Below are positions 43,261 through 52,298 of a stretch of DNA of 64,000 bases, piece after piece (position 1 is the stretch's first letter; each line of letters begins with the position of its first letter). The notes beneath the pieces were generated by a model. The model saw only the letters and a list, made by a program, of their open reading frames with translations. It did no database searches and was not told the DNA's origin. The DNA lies in contig JAFPWH010000033.1 of NCBI GenBank assembly GCA_017395065.1, positions 1 through 64,000 of the forward strand, written 5' to 3'. This DNA comes from Clostridia bacterium (GTDB lineage Bacteria; Bacillota; Clostridia; Christensenellales; Aristaeellaceae). The position numbers and the translations under genes were made by a program.

Positions 43261-44426
43261 TTTTTGCGCGAAAACAGTTCCTTAAAAGGTTTATTCAGAA
43301 GCCGCGCGCATGGCTTTTCCACAAGATACGTGACCCTGAACGCGGCAATCAGAGCGCAGACAACGCAAAGAAGCATATAGCTCTTCTGCCACTCGACATT
43401 GCCGGCCACGTTGGGGTATTCTTCGGCATAGTCCGGAATGTGCAGCTTTTTCAGCCATACGGAGATGGGCTGATGCCAGATGTAGAAATTGTAGCTGATG
43501 CCGGCCAGAAAGCGCGTTACCGGATTGGAAAACAGCGTTTTCACAAACCTGAAGGTCAGGCTTCCGCAAAGCAGGAAAACGAAGCCGAATATTGAAAAGG
43601 CGCTCGCGCCCCACATCTGCGCGATGCGCTGCGCTTCCTCTCCGCTGACGTAGGAAAGATCGCGCAGAAAGAAATACGCGCCGGCGCCCGATGCGAGGGT
43701 GAGGAGCAGGGAGGGAAGGCCGAGGCGCCGCTTTGCTTTCAGGCGCGTATAGATCACTGCCGCCAGCATGCCGTTTGCAAACACGTCGAGCATCGTGCCC
43801 AGGCGGTTGATGAACATAAGGCTGTTCATTTCACAGCAATGAACGTACAGCTTGCACAGCGTGCTTACAAGCACCATGCCGAGGTAGGTTTTGAAAGGCC
43901 GCTTTTCAAACAGTCTGCCAAGCAGCGGAAACACTGCGTAAAACTGCACTTCTACGGCCACGGTCCAAAGCGCCGCGTTGAGCCCCGTATTGGTATACGT
44001 CTGCGGAAAAAGATTGTGCGTGAAGGTAAGGTGCGCAAGGATATCCTGCCGCATGTGCTCCCTGCCGCCGAACCAGTCGTAGGTGCCGCCCTTCATGCTC
44101 GAGACGAACAGGAACACGATCAGGCAGAAGAGATAGCTTGGCAGTATCCGTACCGCCCTTGCCTTGTAGAACGCCCGCGCGGATTTATATCTGCCGCTCA
44201 GCCTCGAGAGCATGAGCACGAAACCGCTGATCAGGATCATGTTGTAGACAAACATATACCCCACGCGTATGATGGGGTACAGGTCTATTTCAAAGCCGAA
44301 TACGGAGAAGTTTGGATTCAGCCACGACTGCTGCCAAAAATGGTACCACGCGACCAATGCGATGCTGAGCACCCGCAGAAAATCGGCGGCTGCAGCTCTT
44401 GAAGACGTGCTTTCAGGCTTAGGCAT
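43239..44426 (-). CDS. Membrane acyltransferase (acyltransferase 3 family)
   Basis: A 395-residue protein with about ten membrane helices. ADFLRVLSIALVAWYHFWQQ at the N-terminus contains the family's R...H pattern in helix 1, and AALWTVAVEVQFYAVFPLL is the conserved second motif. The C-terminal cytoplasmic end is very basic (KELFSRKKEKKDAA). Such proteins O-acylate sugars in wall polymers, exopolysaccharide or peptidoglycan. The start overlaps the argH end by 8 bases, so it is likely transcribed with argGH, an odd pairing. Confidence 0.88.
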   Translation of the reverse strand: MPKPESTSSRAAAADFLRVLSIALVAWYHFWQQSWLNPNFSVFGFEIDLYPIIRVGYMFVYNMILISGFVLMLSRLSGRYKSARAFYKARAVRILPSYLFCLIVFLFVSSMKGGTYDWFGGREHMRQDILAHLTFTHNLFPQTYTNTGLNAALWTVAVEVQFYAVFPLLGRLFEKRPFKTYLGMVLVSTLCKLYVHCCEMNSLMFINRLGTMLDVFANGMLAAVIYTRLKAKRRLGLPSLLLTLASGAGAYFFLRDLSYVSGEEAQRIAQMWGASAFSIFGFVFLLCGSLTFRFVKTLFSNPVTRFLAGISYNFYIWHQPISVWLKKLHIPDYAEEYPNVAGNVEWQKSYMLLCVVCALIAAFRVTYLVEKPCARLLNKPFKELFSRKKEKKDAA

Positions 44427-45801
44427 TTTTCAGTTGTTCCGATACCGCTTCGATCTGCCTTAAGACCTGCTTCGGAGAAGTGGCGCCGAAGCAAGCGCGG
44501 CGCTCGACGCAGGCGTCCAGATCGATCGCGGCGTACACGTCGGTGTCGAACAGCTCGCTGAAGCGTTTGTAGTCGCTGAGATCCGCGCTCTCCAGCGTCT
44601 TTCCGTTTTCGATGCAATAGGCGACCAGCGCGCCGACGGCTTTGTAAGCGCTTCTGAAGGGCAGCCCTTTTCCGACAAGATAATCCGCGCAGTCGGTCGC
44701 GTTGATAAAACCTTCGAGCGCGGCCTTGCGCATTCTTTCCTTGTTTACGCGCATAGTGTCCAGCATCGGCGAAAACACCCCGAGCGCCATTTTTACGGTG
44801 TCGAAGCTGTCGAAGATCGCCTCTTTGTCTTCCTGCATGTCCTTATTGTAGGCAAGCGGCAGGCCTTTGAGCATGGTAAGAAGCGTGATCAGATTTCCGT
44901 TGACGCGCCCGCTCTTGCCGCGCGTAAGCTCGGCAATGTCCGGGTTTTTCTTCTGCGGCATGATGGATGAGCCCGTGGAATATGCGTCGTCGAGCTCGAT
45001 GAATTTGAACTCCCAGCTGCTCCACAGTATGATCTCTTCGCTGAAACGGCTAAGATGCGTCATGATCAGGCTGAGCGCCGCGTTCAACTCCACGCAAAAG
45101 TCCCTGTCGCTCACGCCGTCAAGGCTGTTTTCGCAGGGGGCGTCGAAGCCCAGCGCCCGGGCCGTCATGTGCCTGTCGATCGGGAAGGTCGTTCCCGCAA
45201 GCGCGCCGCTGCCCAGCGGGCAGACGTTCATGCGCTTTTTGGCGTCGTTCAGGCGGCCGATGTCCCGTAAAAGCATCTGCGCGTAGGCCATCAGGTGTTG
45301 TCCCAGCGTGATCGGCTGCGCGCGCTGCAGGTGGGTATAGCCGGGCATGATCGCGTCCGAATACGCTTTTGCTTTTTCGCAGAGCATGTTTACGGCGTCC
45401 TTCAGCAAAAGCACGGTCTCCTCGGTCATGCTCCGCAGGGTAAGGCGCAGATCGAGCGCGACCTGATCGTTCCGGCTCCGGGCCGTATGCAGCTTTTTGC
45501 CGGTGTCGCCGATCCTTCTGGTCAGTTCCTGTTCGGCGAAAGAGTGAATGTCCTCACAGGCGGGATCGATGGGCGTTTTTCCGCTTTCGATGTCCTCAAG
45601 GATTCCCTTGAGGCCGCTTACGATGCTATCGGCTTCTTCGGGCGAAATGATGCCTGTCGCAGCCAGCATTTCGGCGTGCGCCATGGAACCTGTCAGATCC
45701 TCGCGGTACATCCTTTGGTCAAAGCGTATGGAAGCGTTGTAATCGTTTGCCTCTTCGCTCAGGGCCTTGCTGAAGCGCCCTGCCCATAACTTCTCACTCA
45801 T
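44419..45801 (-). CDS. argH: Argininosuccinate lyase
   Basis: Cleaves argininosuccinate to arginine and fumarate, the last step of arginine synthesis. The start at 45801 gives a 460-residue protein beginning MSEKLWAGRF, which is the family's usual N-terminus. HTARSRNDQVALDLRL and GSSIMPQKKNPDIAEL (the fumarase/aspartase superfamily signature) are intact. The much longer open frame upstream is noise through argG. It lies 95 bases after argG on the same strand with no terminator between, so argG and argH form one operon. Confidence 0.96.
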   Translation of the reverse strand: MSEKLWAGRFSKALSEEANDYNASIRFDQRMYREDLTGSMAHAEMLAATGIISPEEADSIVSGLKGILEDIESGKTPIDPACEDIHSFAEQELTRRIGDTGKKLHTARSRNDQVALDLRLTLRSMTEETVLLLKDAVNMLCEKAKAYSDAIMPGYTHLQRAQPITLGQHLMAYAQMLLRDIGRLNDAKKRMNVCPLGSGALAGTTFPIDRHMTARALGFDAPCENSLDGVSDRDFCVELNAALSLIMTHLSRFSEEIILWSSWEFKFIELDDAYSTGSSIMPQKKNPDIAELTRGKSGRVNGNLITLLTMLKGLPLAYNKDMQEDKEAIFDSFDTVKMALGVFSPMLDTMRVNKERMRKAALEGFINATDCADYLVGKGLPFRSAYKAVGALVAYCIENGKTLESADLSDYKRFSELFDTDVYAAIDLDACVERRACFGATSPKQVLRQIEAVSEQLKNA

Positions 45802-45896
45802 CGCGTTTCCTTTCACAGCCGAACTGTTCGAATAGCACCCGAAGGATGCTGTCCTCCGGGTGACTGATGTAATTGACGATATAGGCTTTCTTATGT

Positions 45897-47120
45897 TTAC
45901 TTTTTGTTCTTCGCGTCGATCATGGCCTTCACCTTGATCGGCAGGCCGAAGAGGTTGATGAAGCCGGCGGAATCGGCCTGATTGTATACGTGATCCTCGT
46001 CGAAGGTGGCGATCTCCGGATCGTACAGGCTGTAGGGAGACGTGGTGCCGGCGTTGATGATGTTGCCCTTGTAGAGCTTGAGCCTGACGTCGCCGGTCAC
46101 GTTTTCCTGCGTCTTGTCCACGAAAGCGCTCAGGGCCTCCCTGAGGGGCGTGAACCACTGGCCGAAGTATACGAGCTCCGCGAAGCGGTTGGCGACGAGG
46201 GCTTTGTAGTGCTGGGTGTCCCTGTCCAGACAAAGCGTTTCGAGTACCTCGTGGGCCCTGTAAAGGATTGCTCCGCCGGGGGTCTCGTATACGCCACGGC
46301 TCTTCATGCCGACCAGGCGGTTCTCAACCAGATCGACAAGGCCGATGCCGTGCTTTCCGCCCAGTGCGTTCAGCTTTTCGACGATTTCGACGCTGCCCGT
46401 CTTTTCGCCGTTCACGGCGACGGGAATGCCCTTTTCGAAGCTGATGGTGACATATTCGGCCTGATCGGGCGCCTGCTCGGGGGATACGCCCATCTCGAGG
46501 AAGCCGGGCTTATCGTACTTGGGCTCGTTCGCGGGGTCTTCGAGGTCCAGACCCTCGTGAGAGAGGTGCCAGAGGTTTTTGTCCTTGGAATAGTTGGTCT
46601 CACGGCTGATCTTGAGTGGGATGTTGTGCGCTTCGGCGTAATCAATCTCCTCTTCGCGGCTCTTGATCTTCCATTCGCGCCAGGGAGCGATGATGCCCAT
46701 GCCGGGCGCAAAGGCTTTGATCGTCAGCTCGAACCGCACCTGATCGTTGCCCTTGCCGGTGCAGCCGTGGCAGATGGCGTCCGCGCCTTCCTTGAGGGCG
46801 ATCTCCACGATGCGCTTTGCGATGATCGGGCGCGCAAAGGACGTACCGAGCAGATAGTCGCCTTCATACTTGGCACCGGCCTTGAGGGTGGGGAAGATGT
46901 AGTCCTCCACGAACTCCTTTTTCAGGTCTTCGATATACAGCTTGCTCGCGCCGGTCTTGAGGGCTTTCTCCTCGAGGCCGTCGAGCTCGGTGCCCTGTCC
47001 CACGTCGCCGCTCACCGCGATGATTTCGGGATCGTCATAGTTTTCCTTGAGCCAGGGGATGATGACCGAAGTATCGAGGCCGCCGGAATAGGCGAGTACG
47101 ATCTTTTTAAATCTCTTCAT
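45897..47120 (-). CDS. argG: Argininosuccinate synthase
   Basis: Joins citrulline and aspartate with ATP to argininosuccinate. The 407 residues show the N-type PP-loop [11 protein letters not shown] (residues 9-19), [13 protein letters not shown] and [16 protein letters not shown] segments (YFGQWFTP). Full length. GGAGGG lies upstream of the ATG. A sigma-A promoter and two ARG-box-like sites lie before the gene, so ArgR control is likely. Confidence 0.97.
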   Translation of the reverse strand: MKRFKKIVLAYSGGLDTSVIIPWLKENYDDPEIIAVSGDVGQGTELDGLEEKALKTGASKLYIEDLKKEFVEDYIFPTLKAGAKYEGDYLLGTSFARPIIAKRIVEIALKEGADAICHGCTGKGNDQVRFELTIKAFAPGMGIIAPWREWKIKSREEEIDYAEAHNIPLKISRETNYSKDKNLWHLSHEGLDLEDPANEPKYDKPGFLEMGVSPEQAPDQAEYVTISFEKGIPVAVNGEKTGSVEIVEKLNALGGKHGIGLVDLVENRLVGMKSRGVYETPGGAILYRAHEVLETLCLDRDTQHYKALVANRFAELVYFGQWFTPLREALSAFVDKTQENVTGDVRLKLYKGNIINAGTTSPYSLYDPEIATFDEDHVYNQADSAGFINLFGLPIKVKAMIDAKNKK

Positions 47121-47150
47121 TGGTTTTCCCTCCGTATGTTGGTGTGTATA

Positions 47151-47179
47151 ATTATGAACTCAAATGCCGCCGATGTCAA
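47151..47179 (-). promoter_or_regulatory. Promoter of the argGH operon
   Basis: TTGACA (47174-47179) and CATAAT (47151-47156) with a 17-base spacer, about 30 bases ahead of argG. A second, weaker pair, TTGTAA (47213-47218) with CTTAAT about 17 bases on, overlaps the ARG-box-like sites. Confidence 0.7.
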
Positions 47180-47198
47180 GTTTATTTCGGATTAAGTA

Positions 47199-47233
47199 TT
47201 TATAAATATACATTTACAATGCATATTTATTCA
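47199..47233 (-). promoter_or_regulatory. Tandem ARG boxes (putative ArgR operator)
   Basis: Two sites fit the ARG consensus TGNATWWWWATNCA on the minus strand: TGAATAAATATGCA (47220-47233, 14 of 14) and TGTATATTTATAAA (47199-47212, 13 of 14). Their centres are 21 bases apart, the standard arrangement for an ArgR hexamer. The upstream box overlaps the last codons of glnN. The region is A/T-rich, which raises the chance of accidental matches. Confidence 0.6.
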
Positions 47234-49308
47234 CGCACGCTGCTGAGCAGCTCGCCGTAGCTGGGGTAAGGCCACATCTTCGCGTCCGTGAGTGCCTCCG
47301 CGCTGTCCACCGCCTCGCGGAGAGCCTTCATTCCGCTTAAGACGATCGTGGAAAACGCCCGCGCGCTCGACGAATCTGCGCCGCCGGGCGAGGCTGCGGA
47401 GATCGCGTCTTCCAGTGCGTTCACCTTTTCCCAGATCTCGTTCGACAGGTCGGACAACTTTGCGAGTATGCCCGCTTCCGCGCCGCTATTCACGCCCAGG
47501 GCTTTCTTTCGTTCAAGGCCTTCGCTCAGCATGTTCGTATAGCGGATCACCGCCGGCAGTATGTCGCGGTTTACCATATCCGCAAGGGTATGCGCTTCGA
47601 TGTTAACGACCTTTGCGTAGTTTTCGAGCATGACTTCCCTGCGGGAAAGCATCTCGCTTTCGGAGAATATGCCGTTTCGCGTAAACAGCGCGACGTTCTT
47701 TTCGCTCGTGAACTCTTCGAGTGCGTCGACGGTCGTCCTCAGATTTTTGAGTCCGCGTCTCGCAGCTTCCTCGACCCATTCGTTCGAATAGTTGTTGCCG
47801 TCGAAAAGGATGCGCCCGTGCTTTGCGACCGTGGTTTTCACGATGTCGTAGACGCCCTGTTTTATGTCTGCGCAGTTCTCAAGCCGGCTGGCAAAGCAGT
47901 TGAAACTGTCCGCGACGGCGGTGTTGATGACCACGTTTGCGTCCGCGATCGAGAAGGAGGAGCCGACCGAGCGGAACTCGAATTTGTTGCCGGTAAAGGC
48001 GAGGGGAGAAGTGCGGTTCCTGTCCGTATTGTCTTTGGATACTCTCGAGAGCGTGCCGACGCCGCCGTCGATATACTTTTTGTCGAGGCTGCCCATCTCC
48101 CTGCCGCTGGCGATGGACTCGAGCAGCGCCGTAATGTCGTCGCCCAGGTACATACTCATGATGGCGGGCGGCGCTTCGTTTCCGCCGAGGCGGTGATCGT
48201 TGCCCGCGCTTGCGGCGGAGATGCGCATCAGTTCCTGATAGTCGTCCACCGCGCGTATGACCGCGCACAGCGTAAGTAAAAAGGCAAGGTTTTCCTGCGG
48301 CTCGTTTCCGGGCTTCAGAAGGTTGATCCCGGTGTCCGTCTGCAGGGACCAGTTATTGTGCTTGCCGCTGCCGTTTACGCCCTCGAAGGGCTTTTCGTGC
48401 AGAAGGCAGACCATGCCGTGCCTGTTGGCCACCTTTTTCATGATCTCCATCGTCAGCTGATTGTGGTCGACCGCCACGTTCACGCTCTCGTATACGCTGG
48501 CGAGCTCGTGCTGGGCGGGCGCGGCTTCGTTGTGGCAGGTCTTTGCCGGGATCCCCAGCATCCACAGTTCTTCGTCGAGCTCGCGCATGAAAGCGGAAAC
48601 GCGGGTCTTCAGCGCGCCGAAAAAGTGATCGTCGAGCTCCTGCCCCTTGCTCGGCCTGTGGCCCAGAAGCGTGCGGCCCGTATAGATCAGGTCCGGGCGC
48701 TTTTCGTACATTTCCCTGTCGACCAGAAAGTATTCCTGCTCCGCGCCGACCATCGCGCTCACTTTGCCGGCGGAAACGCCGATCAGCCTGAGGATCCTGA
48801 GCGCGGCCCTGTTCAAAAGCTCCATCGAGCGAAGAAGCGGGGTCTTTTTGTCCAGCGCTTCGCCGGTATAGGAGCAAAACGCGGTGGGGATGCACAGCGT
48901 CTTATCTTTAATAAAGGCATAGGAGGTCGGGTCCCAGGCGGTATAGCCCCTTGCTTCAAAAGTGGCTCTCAGACCGCCGGAGGGGAAGGAGGATGCGTCG
49001 TTTTCGCCTTTGATGAGCTCTTTTCCGCTGAACTCCATGATCACGCCGTCGCCGACAGGCCGTATGAACGCGTCGTGCTTTTCGGCCGTCACGCCGGTCA
49101 TCGGCTGGAACCAGTGCGTAAAGTGCGTCGCGCCCTTCTCAAGCGCCCAATCCTTCATCGCGTTGGCAACGATATCGGCGATGCTTCTGTCCAGCGATCC
49201 TCCGTCCTCCAGTATCCTTTTGAGCTGGCGGTAGGTATCGTGGGGCAGCCGCTGCTGCATCACGCTGTCGTTGAACACCATGGAACCGTAAAGCTCGTTT
49301 AGCACCAT
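47227..49308 (-). CDS. glnN: Type III glutamine synthetase
   Basis: Makes glutamine from glutamate and ammonia. The start at 49308 gives 693 residues, normal for GlnN. Its N-terminus contains [15 protein letters not shown], and the catalytic part has [40 protein letters not shown] and [10 protein letters not shown] (metal and ATP sites). GGGGGA precedes the start. The frame extends another 218 codons upstream, but that part crosses the promoter, the L21 leader and rplU and has no protein character. It has its own promoter. Confidence 0.95.
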   Translation of the reverse strand: MVLNELYGSMVFNDSVMQQRLPHDTYRQLKRILEDGGSLDRSIADIVANAMKDWALEKGATHFTHWFQPMTGVTAEKHDAFIRPVGDGVIMEFSGKELIKGENDASSFPSGGLRATFEARGYTAWDPTSYAFIKDKTLCIPTAFCSYTGEALDKKTPLLRSMELLNRAALRILRLIGVSAGKVSAMVGAEQEYFLVDREMYEKRPDLIYTGRTLLGHRPSKGQELDDHFFGALKTRVSAFMRELDEELWMLGIPAKTCHNEAAPAQHELASVYESVNVAVDHNQLTMEIMKKVANRHGMVCLLHEKPFEGVNGSGKHNNWSLQTDTGINLLKPGNEPQENLAFLLTLCAVIRAVDDYQELMRISAASAGNDHRLGGNEAPPAIMSMYLGDDITALLESIASGREMGSLDKKYIDGGVGTLSRVSKDNTDRNRTSPLAFTGNKFEFRSVGSSFSIADANVVINTAVADSFNCFASRLENCADIKQGVYDIVKTTVAKHGRILFDGNNYSNEWVEEAARRGLKNLRTTVDALEEFTSEKNVALFTRNGIFSESEMLSRREVMLENYAKVVNIEAHTLADMVNRDILPAVIRYTNMLSEGLERKKALGVNSGAEAGILAKLSDLSNEIWEKVNALEDAISAASPGGADSSSARAFSTIVLSGMKALREAVDSAEALTDAKMWPYPSYGELLSSVRE

Positions 49309-49338
49309 GCACTCATCCCCCGAACAAAATATGCTACG

Positions 49339-49368
49339 ATTATAAAATAACAAATCGTACAGTGTCAA
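49339..49368 (-). promoter_or_regulatory. Promoter of glnN
   Basis: TTGACA (49363-49368) and TATAAT (49339-49344), 18-base spacer, about 30 bases ahead of the start. A TACGAT/ATCGTA inverted repeat spans the spacer and -10 region and might be an operator. No GlnR/TnrA consensus was found. Confidence 0.85.
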
Positions 49369-49466
49369 GCGCTGCGGATTATTTAACCAAGCAGAAGGGC
49401 ATCGTTCATATGTTGCAAACCCATGCAGAGGCATAGCATACAGTGAAAATTTCTCAAAAACATAAC

Positions 49467-49495
49467 GTGACAAAGCGTCGTACCTATAGTATAAT
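49467..49495 (+). promoter_or_regulatory. Promoter of rplU-prp-rpmA
   Basis: GTGACA (49467-49472) and TATAAT (49490-49495) with a 17-base spacer, just upstream of the L21-type leader. Confidence 0.8.
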
Positions 49496-49499
49496 AAGT

Positions 49500-49567
49500 C
49501 GGTAAGCCGCTCCGGAGTGGCTGTTAAGGCGTGCAAACGCCGCCTCGTCCGGGCGAGTATTGAAAGT
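49500..49567 (+). ncRNA. L21-type ribosomal protein leader (cis-regulatory RNA)
   Basis: Three successive hairpins lie between the promoter and rplU: GCCGCT/AGTGGC (49506-49521), GGCGT-GCAA-ACGCC (49528-49541) and CTCG-TCCGGG-CGAG (49544-49557). Position and multi-hairpin build fit the L21 leader of Firmicutes, through which the ribosomal protein is thought to control its own operon. The assignment is by structure and place; I could not test it against a covariance model. Confidence 0.65.
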
Positions 49568-49581
49568 GGGAGGTGCAACGC

Positions 49582-49890
49582 GTGTACGCAGTCATAAAGA
49601 CCGGTGGCAAGCAGTACCGCGTCCAGCAGGGCGACGTGATCTATGTTGAAAAGCTCGCAGCTCAGGCGGACGAAACGGTATCCTTTGACGCACTGCTTGT
49701 AGGGAATGACAACGAGACCAAAATCGGTACTCCTATCGTGGAGGGCGCGAAGGTCGAAGGCAAAGTCATTTCTCAGGTAAAGAGCGCCAAGATCGTCGTT
49801 TTCAAGTACAAGGCCAAGAAGAACGAGCGCAAAAAGCAGGGTCATCGTCAGCCTTACACAAAGGTTGAAATCACCACCATCAACGGCTGA
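49582..49890 (+). CDS. rplU: 50S ribosomal protein L21
   Basis: Large-subunit protein of 102 residues. The GTG at 49582 is preferred because it gives the conserved start (M)[13 protein letters not shown] and GGGAGGT lies 7 bases upstream; a GTG at 49573 is in frame but sits inside that ribosome binding site. The C-terminal [15 protein letters not shown] is the family signature. It is first in rplU-prp-rpmA, the standard Firmicutes order. Confidence 0.97.
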   Translation: MYAVIKTGGKQYRVQQGDVIYVEKLAAQADETVSFDALLVGNDNETKIGTPIVEGAKVEGKVISQVKSAKIVVFKYKAKKNERKKQGHRQPYTKVEITTING

Positions 49891-49896
49891 TGAACG

Positions 49897-50244
49897 ATGA
49901 CGACGGTAACGTTTTTCAGGCGGCCGGACGGATTTCTTACAGGCTTCAAGGCCACGGGGCATGCGGATTACGCCGAATACGGCTCAGACATCGTGTGCGC
50001 GGCAATATCGGCTCTGACACAGGGCATCGCGCAGGGAATCCTGAAGGTAGCAAAGGCCAAAGCGCAGGTGAAAACCGACGAAGAAAGCGGTTTATTCGAC
50101 CTGAAGCTGGAAAGCGGTCAGGACGAAGAAACGCTTCGAAGCGCTCAGCTGCTTTTGAAAACGCTTGAACTTTCGCTTACCGCACTGTCGCAGGACGCAA
50201 ACTATTCACGCAACATTCGGATCATCACCAGAGAACGGAGGTAG
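49897..50244 (+). CDS. prp: Ribosomal-processing cysteine protease Prp
   Basis: A 115-residue cysteine protease that removes the N-terminal extension of ribosomal protein L27. The catalytic His is in [11 protein letters not shown] and the Cys in [11 protein letters not shown]. It lies between rplU and rpmA, 6 bases after the first and 4 before the second. L27 here carries the matching cleavage site, so the pair is functionally consistent. Confidence 0.94.
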   Translation: MTTVTFFRRPDGFLTGFKATGHADYAEYGSDIVCAAISALTQGIAQGILKVAKAKAQVKTDEESGLFDLKLESGQDEETLRSAQLLLKTLELSLTALSQDANYSRNIRIITRERR

Positions 50245-50248
50245 AAGC

Positions 50249-50545
50249 ATGTTTAAGATGAATCTTCAGCTGTTCGCGCATAAAAAGGGAATGGGCTCCT
50301 CACGCAACGGTCGTGACAGCCACGCTCAGAGACTGGGCACCAAGCGCGCGGACGGGCAGTTCGTGCTGGCCGGCAACATCCTTGTTCGCCAGAGGGGCAC
50401 GAAAATTCATCCCGGCCTCAACGTGGGCATCGGCGATGATGATACGCTTTACGCGAAGATCGACGGTATCGTAAGGTTTGAACGCCTCGGCAGGGACAAG
50501 AAGCAGGTTTGCATCTATCCCAAGACCGAAGCCGCCGCCGAATAA
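50249..50545 (+). CDS. rpmA: 50S ribosomal protein L27 with cleavable N-terminal extension
   Basis: A 98-residue large-subunit protein whose mature N-terminus reaches the peptidyl transferase centre. The start at 50249 follows CGGAGG. The first nine residues MFKMNLQLF form the Firmicutes pre-sequence, cut by Prp before AHKKG. The core [17 protein letters not shown] and [15 protein letters not shown] are standard. A strong terminator follows. Confidence 0.97.
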   Translation: MFKMNLQLFAHKKGMGSSRNGRDSHAQRLGTKRADGQFVLAGNILVRQRGTKIHPGLNVGIGDDDTLYAKIDGIVRFERLGRDKKQVCIYPKTEAAAE

Positions 50546-50559
50546 GACAGCACTATTGA

Positions 50560-50592
50560 CCCGTGCGGAGCATGCTCTGCACGGGCTTTTTT
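50560..50592 (+). terminator. Terminator of rplU-prp-rpmA
   Basis: CCCGTGC (50560-50566) and GCACGGG (50579-50585), extended inside by GAGC/GCTC, followed by CTTTTTT. A classical intrinsic terminator. The next gene starts 8 bases after it. Confidence 0.93.
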
Positions 50593-50599
50593 GTAAGAG

Positions 50600-51382
50600 A
50601 TGAGCACAATAGACTATCAGCTTACACTGATGGACAGCGCACAGGTCTTTCACTGGCAAAAGATCGAAGACGAATTTGCAGCGGTCGTGGACGGGGAAGT
50701 GCTTACCGACCGCAGCACGGATGTCAAAGCGAGGGCATATTTCGATTCGGAAAGGGAATACCTTTCTCTCGTCGACGCTTGCGGCGTCACCGGGATCGCG
50801 GCAAAAGCCGTACATCTCCTTCCGGGGCTCAGGGTGCTAAACCAGCCGCCGTGGGAAGCGCTGATCGCCTTCATCCTTTCCGCGAACAACAACGTGCAGC
50901 GAATAAGAAATCTTGTTACGGCATTGTGCGAGGAATACGGAGAGCGTCATATCTACAAGGATCATGCGTTGTACGGCTTTCCGAAGCCCGAGGTTCTCGC
51001 GTCGCTTGACCCCTGTGTTTTGAAAAAACATGTGACCTGCGGATACAGAGCCGAATACCTCGTGGAGACGGCGCAAACGGTATGCGACGGTTTTCCGCTG
51101 GACCAGCTGAAAACGCTTCCGCTCAGCGAGGCCAGAAAGAGGCTCGTTTCGCTCAAGGGCGTGGGACCGAAGGTCGCGGACTGCGTGCTTTTGTTCGGCT
51201 GCCGCCATACAGAGGCTTTTCCCGTCGACGTATGGGTAAAACGCCTTATGGAAAAATGGTTTCATATCAGCGGAAGCCCCGCACAGATCGCCGAAAGGGC
51301 ACGCGCACTTTGGGGAGACCGCTGCGGGCTGATACAGCAATACCTTTTCCACGCGGCGCGCTGCGGACTGATCGATCTGTAA
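50600..51382 (+). CDS. ogg: 8-oxoguanine DNA glycosylase (OGG1-like, HhH-GPD)
   Basis: Removes 8-oxoguanine from DNA. At 260 residues it has a short N-terminal OGG-type domain followed by the helix-hairpin-helix core: SLKGVGPKVADCVLLFG with the catalytic Lys in GPK, and the Asp in FPVDVWVKR. ALIAFILSANNNVQRIRN is the family's other conserved stretch. The fold and length fit the clostridial OGG group rather than AlkA. The ATG of the next gene follows the stop by 1 base. Confidence 0.88.
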   Translation: MSTIDYQLTLMDSAQVFHWQKIEDEFAAVVDGEVLTDRSTDVKARAYFDSEREYLSLVDACGVTGIAAKAVHLLPGLRVLNQPPWEALIAFILSANNNVQRIRNLVTALCEEYGERHIYKDHALYGFPKPEVLASLDPCVLKKHVTCGYRAEYLVETAQTVCDGFPLDQLKTLPLSEARKRLVSLKGVGPKVADCVLLFGCRHTEAFPVDVWVKRLMEKWFHISGSPAQIAERARALWGDRCGLIQQYLFHAARCGLIDL

Positions 51383-51383
51383 A

Positions 51384-52298
51384 ATGACGAACGTTGAATT
51401 TATTGAGTGCAGCAGGCAAATGGGCTTTGCGCTATGCTGCTTCCTTCCGGCCGTTACGGAATACAGCACGCATCCAAAGCTCCTGCAGGACCCCAAAAGC
51501 GTCGTAAAGGATGCCAAAACGGTCATACTGCTCCTCATGCCATACCGTCCCGCAAGGGCAGAGGATTACTGCGAAGCGGTCATCTCCAATTATTATCCCG
51601 TTTCTCACGAAGCGTACAAGCGGGCAAAGGTGCTTAGCGGTCTGCTCTTGCGGGAGCGCTTTTCCGCCGTCTCCAACGTGCAGCTGCCGCTGAAAAAGCT
51701 GCTTCTCGATTTTGGCATAGGGGATATGGGGCTCAATTCGCTGATCGCCATACCGAAGCTCGGCAGTGCTTTTCACGTGCAGGCCATCGTAACAAACGCA
51801 CAATTCGAGTATACGCACGTCGCGCAAAAGGGTATTCCCTCCGCGCAGCGCTGTAAAAACTGTTTGAAATGCATTTCCGCCTGTCCGACCGGCGCGATCA
51901 GAGGCGATTTCAGCATAGAGGTTCAAAAGTGCTTAAGGGCCGTCAGCGAAACCGACCCGATCCCCGAAGCTTACGAGGTCCTTCTCGGAAACCGGCTCCT
52001 GGGCTGCGATCTGTGTCAAAGCGTATGCCCGGCAAACGCATTGCTTACGCAAGCCGAACCCTTCAGCTACCCGTTGAAGCGCCTGCTGAGGGGAGACATC
52101 GAAGAGCTGAGGCAGACGATCGGCCCAAATCTCGCCCGCACGAGGCGGATGCAGAAAAAAGCCGCCGTGCTTACGGCAAATCTCAAAAGATACGACCTTA
52201 AAGACGAACTGATCGCGCTCTGCCGGACTGACGACGAGGGTGTCGCCCGTGCAGCGAAGCGTGCACTGAAAAGATTGGAGGAATCGGAATGCAAATAG
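51384..52298 (+). CDS. QueG-like iron-sulfur protein (short epoxyqueuosine reductase homologue)
   Basis: A 304-residue protein with two 4Fe-4S motifs, CKNCLKCISACP and CDLCQSVCP, and a C-terminal HEAT-like tail, the build of epoxyqueuosine reductase. QueG reduces epoxyqueuosine in tRNA with cobalamin. Here the usual DxxPxxER-AxxAGLGWxGK region is changed to VQLPLKKLLLDFGIGDMGLNS, so key residues differ, and the protein is shorter than QueG. It could be a QueG variant or another reductase. It is tightly linked to ogg and overlaps the next gene by 10 bases. Confidence 0.75.
   Translation: MTNVEFIECSRQMGFALCCFLPAVTEYSTHPKLLQDPKSVVKDAKTVILLLMPYRPARAEDYCEAVISNYYPVSHEAYKRAKVLSGLLLRERFSAVSNVQLPLKKLLLDFGIGDMGLNSLIAIPKLGSAFHVQAIVTNAQFEYTHVAQKGIPSAQRCKNCLKCISACPTGAIRGDFSIEVQKCLRAVSETDPIPEAYEVLLGNRLLGCDLCQSVCPANALLTQAEPFSYPLKRLLRGDIEELRQTIGPNLARTRRMQKKAAVLTANLKRYDLKDELIALCRTDDEGVARAAKRALKRLEESECK

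Noticed and set aside
45804..45896. Short open frame of about 33 codons between argG and argH (KKAYIVNYISHPEDS...)
   Set aside because: It looks protein-like but has no ATG, GTG or TTG with a ribosome site, so it is left as spacer.
45802..46233. N-terminal extension of argH
   Set aside because: The added part crosses argG in another frame; MSEKLWAGRF is the proper start.
49339..49368. GlnR/TnrA operator before glnN
   Set aside because: No match to TGTNAN7TNACA was found in the promoter region.
49309..49962. N-terminal extension of glnN by 218 codons
   Set aside because: It would run through the glnN promoter, the L21 leader and rplU; the shorter protein has the family's normal start and length.
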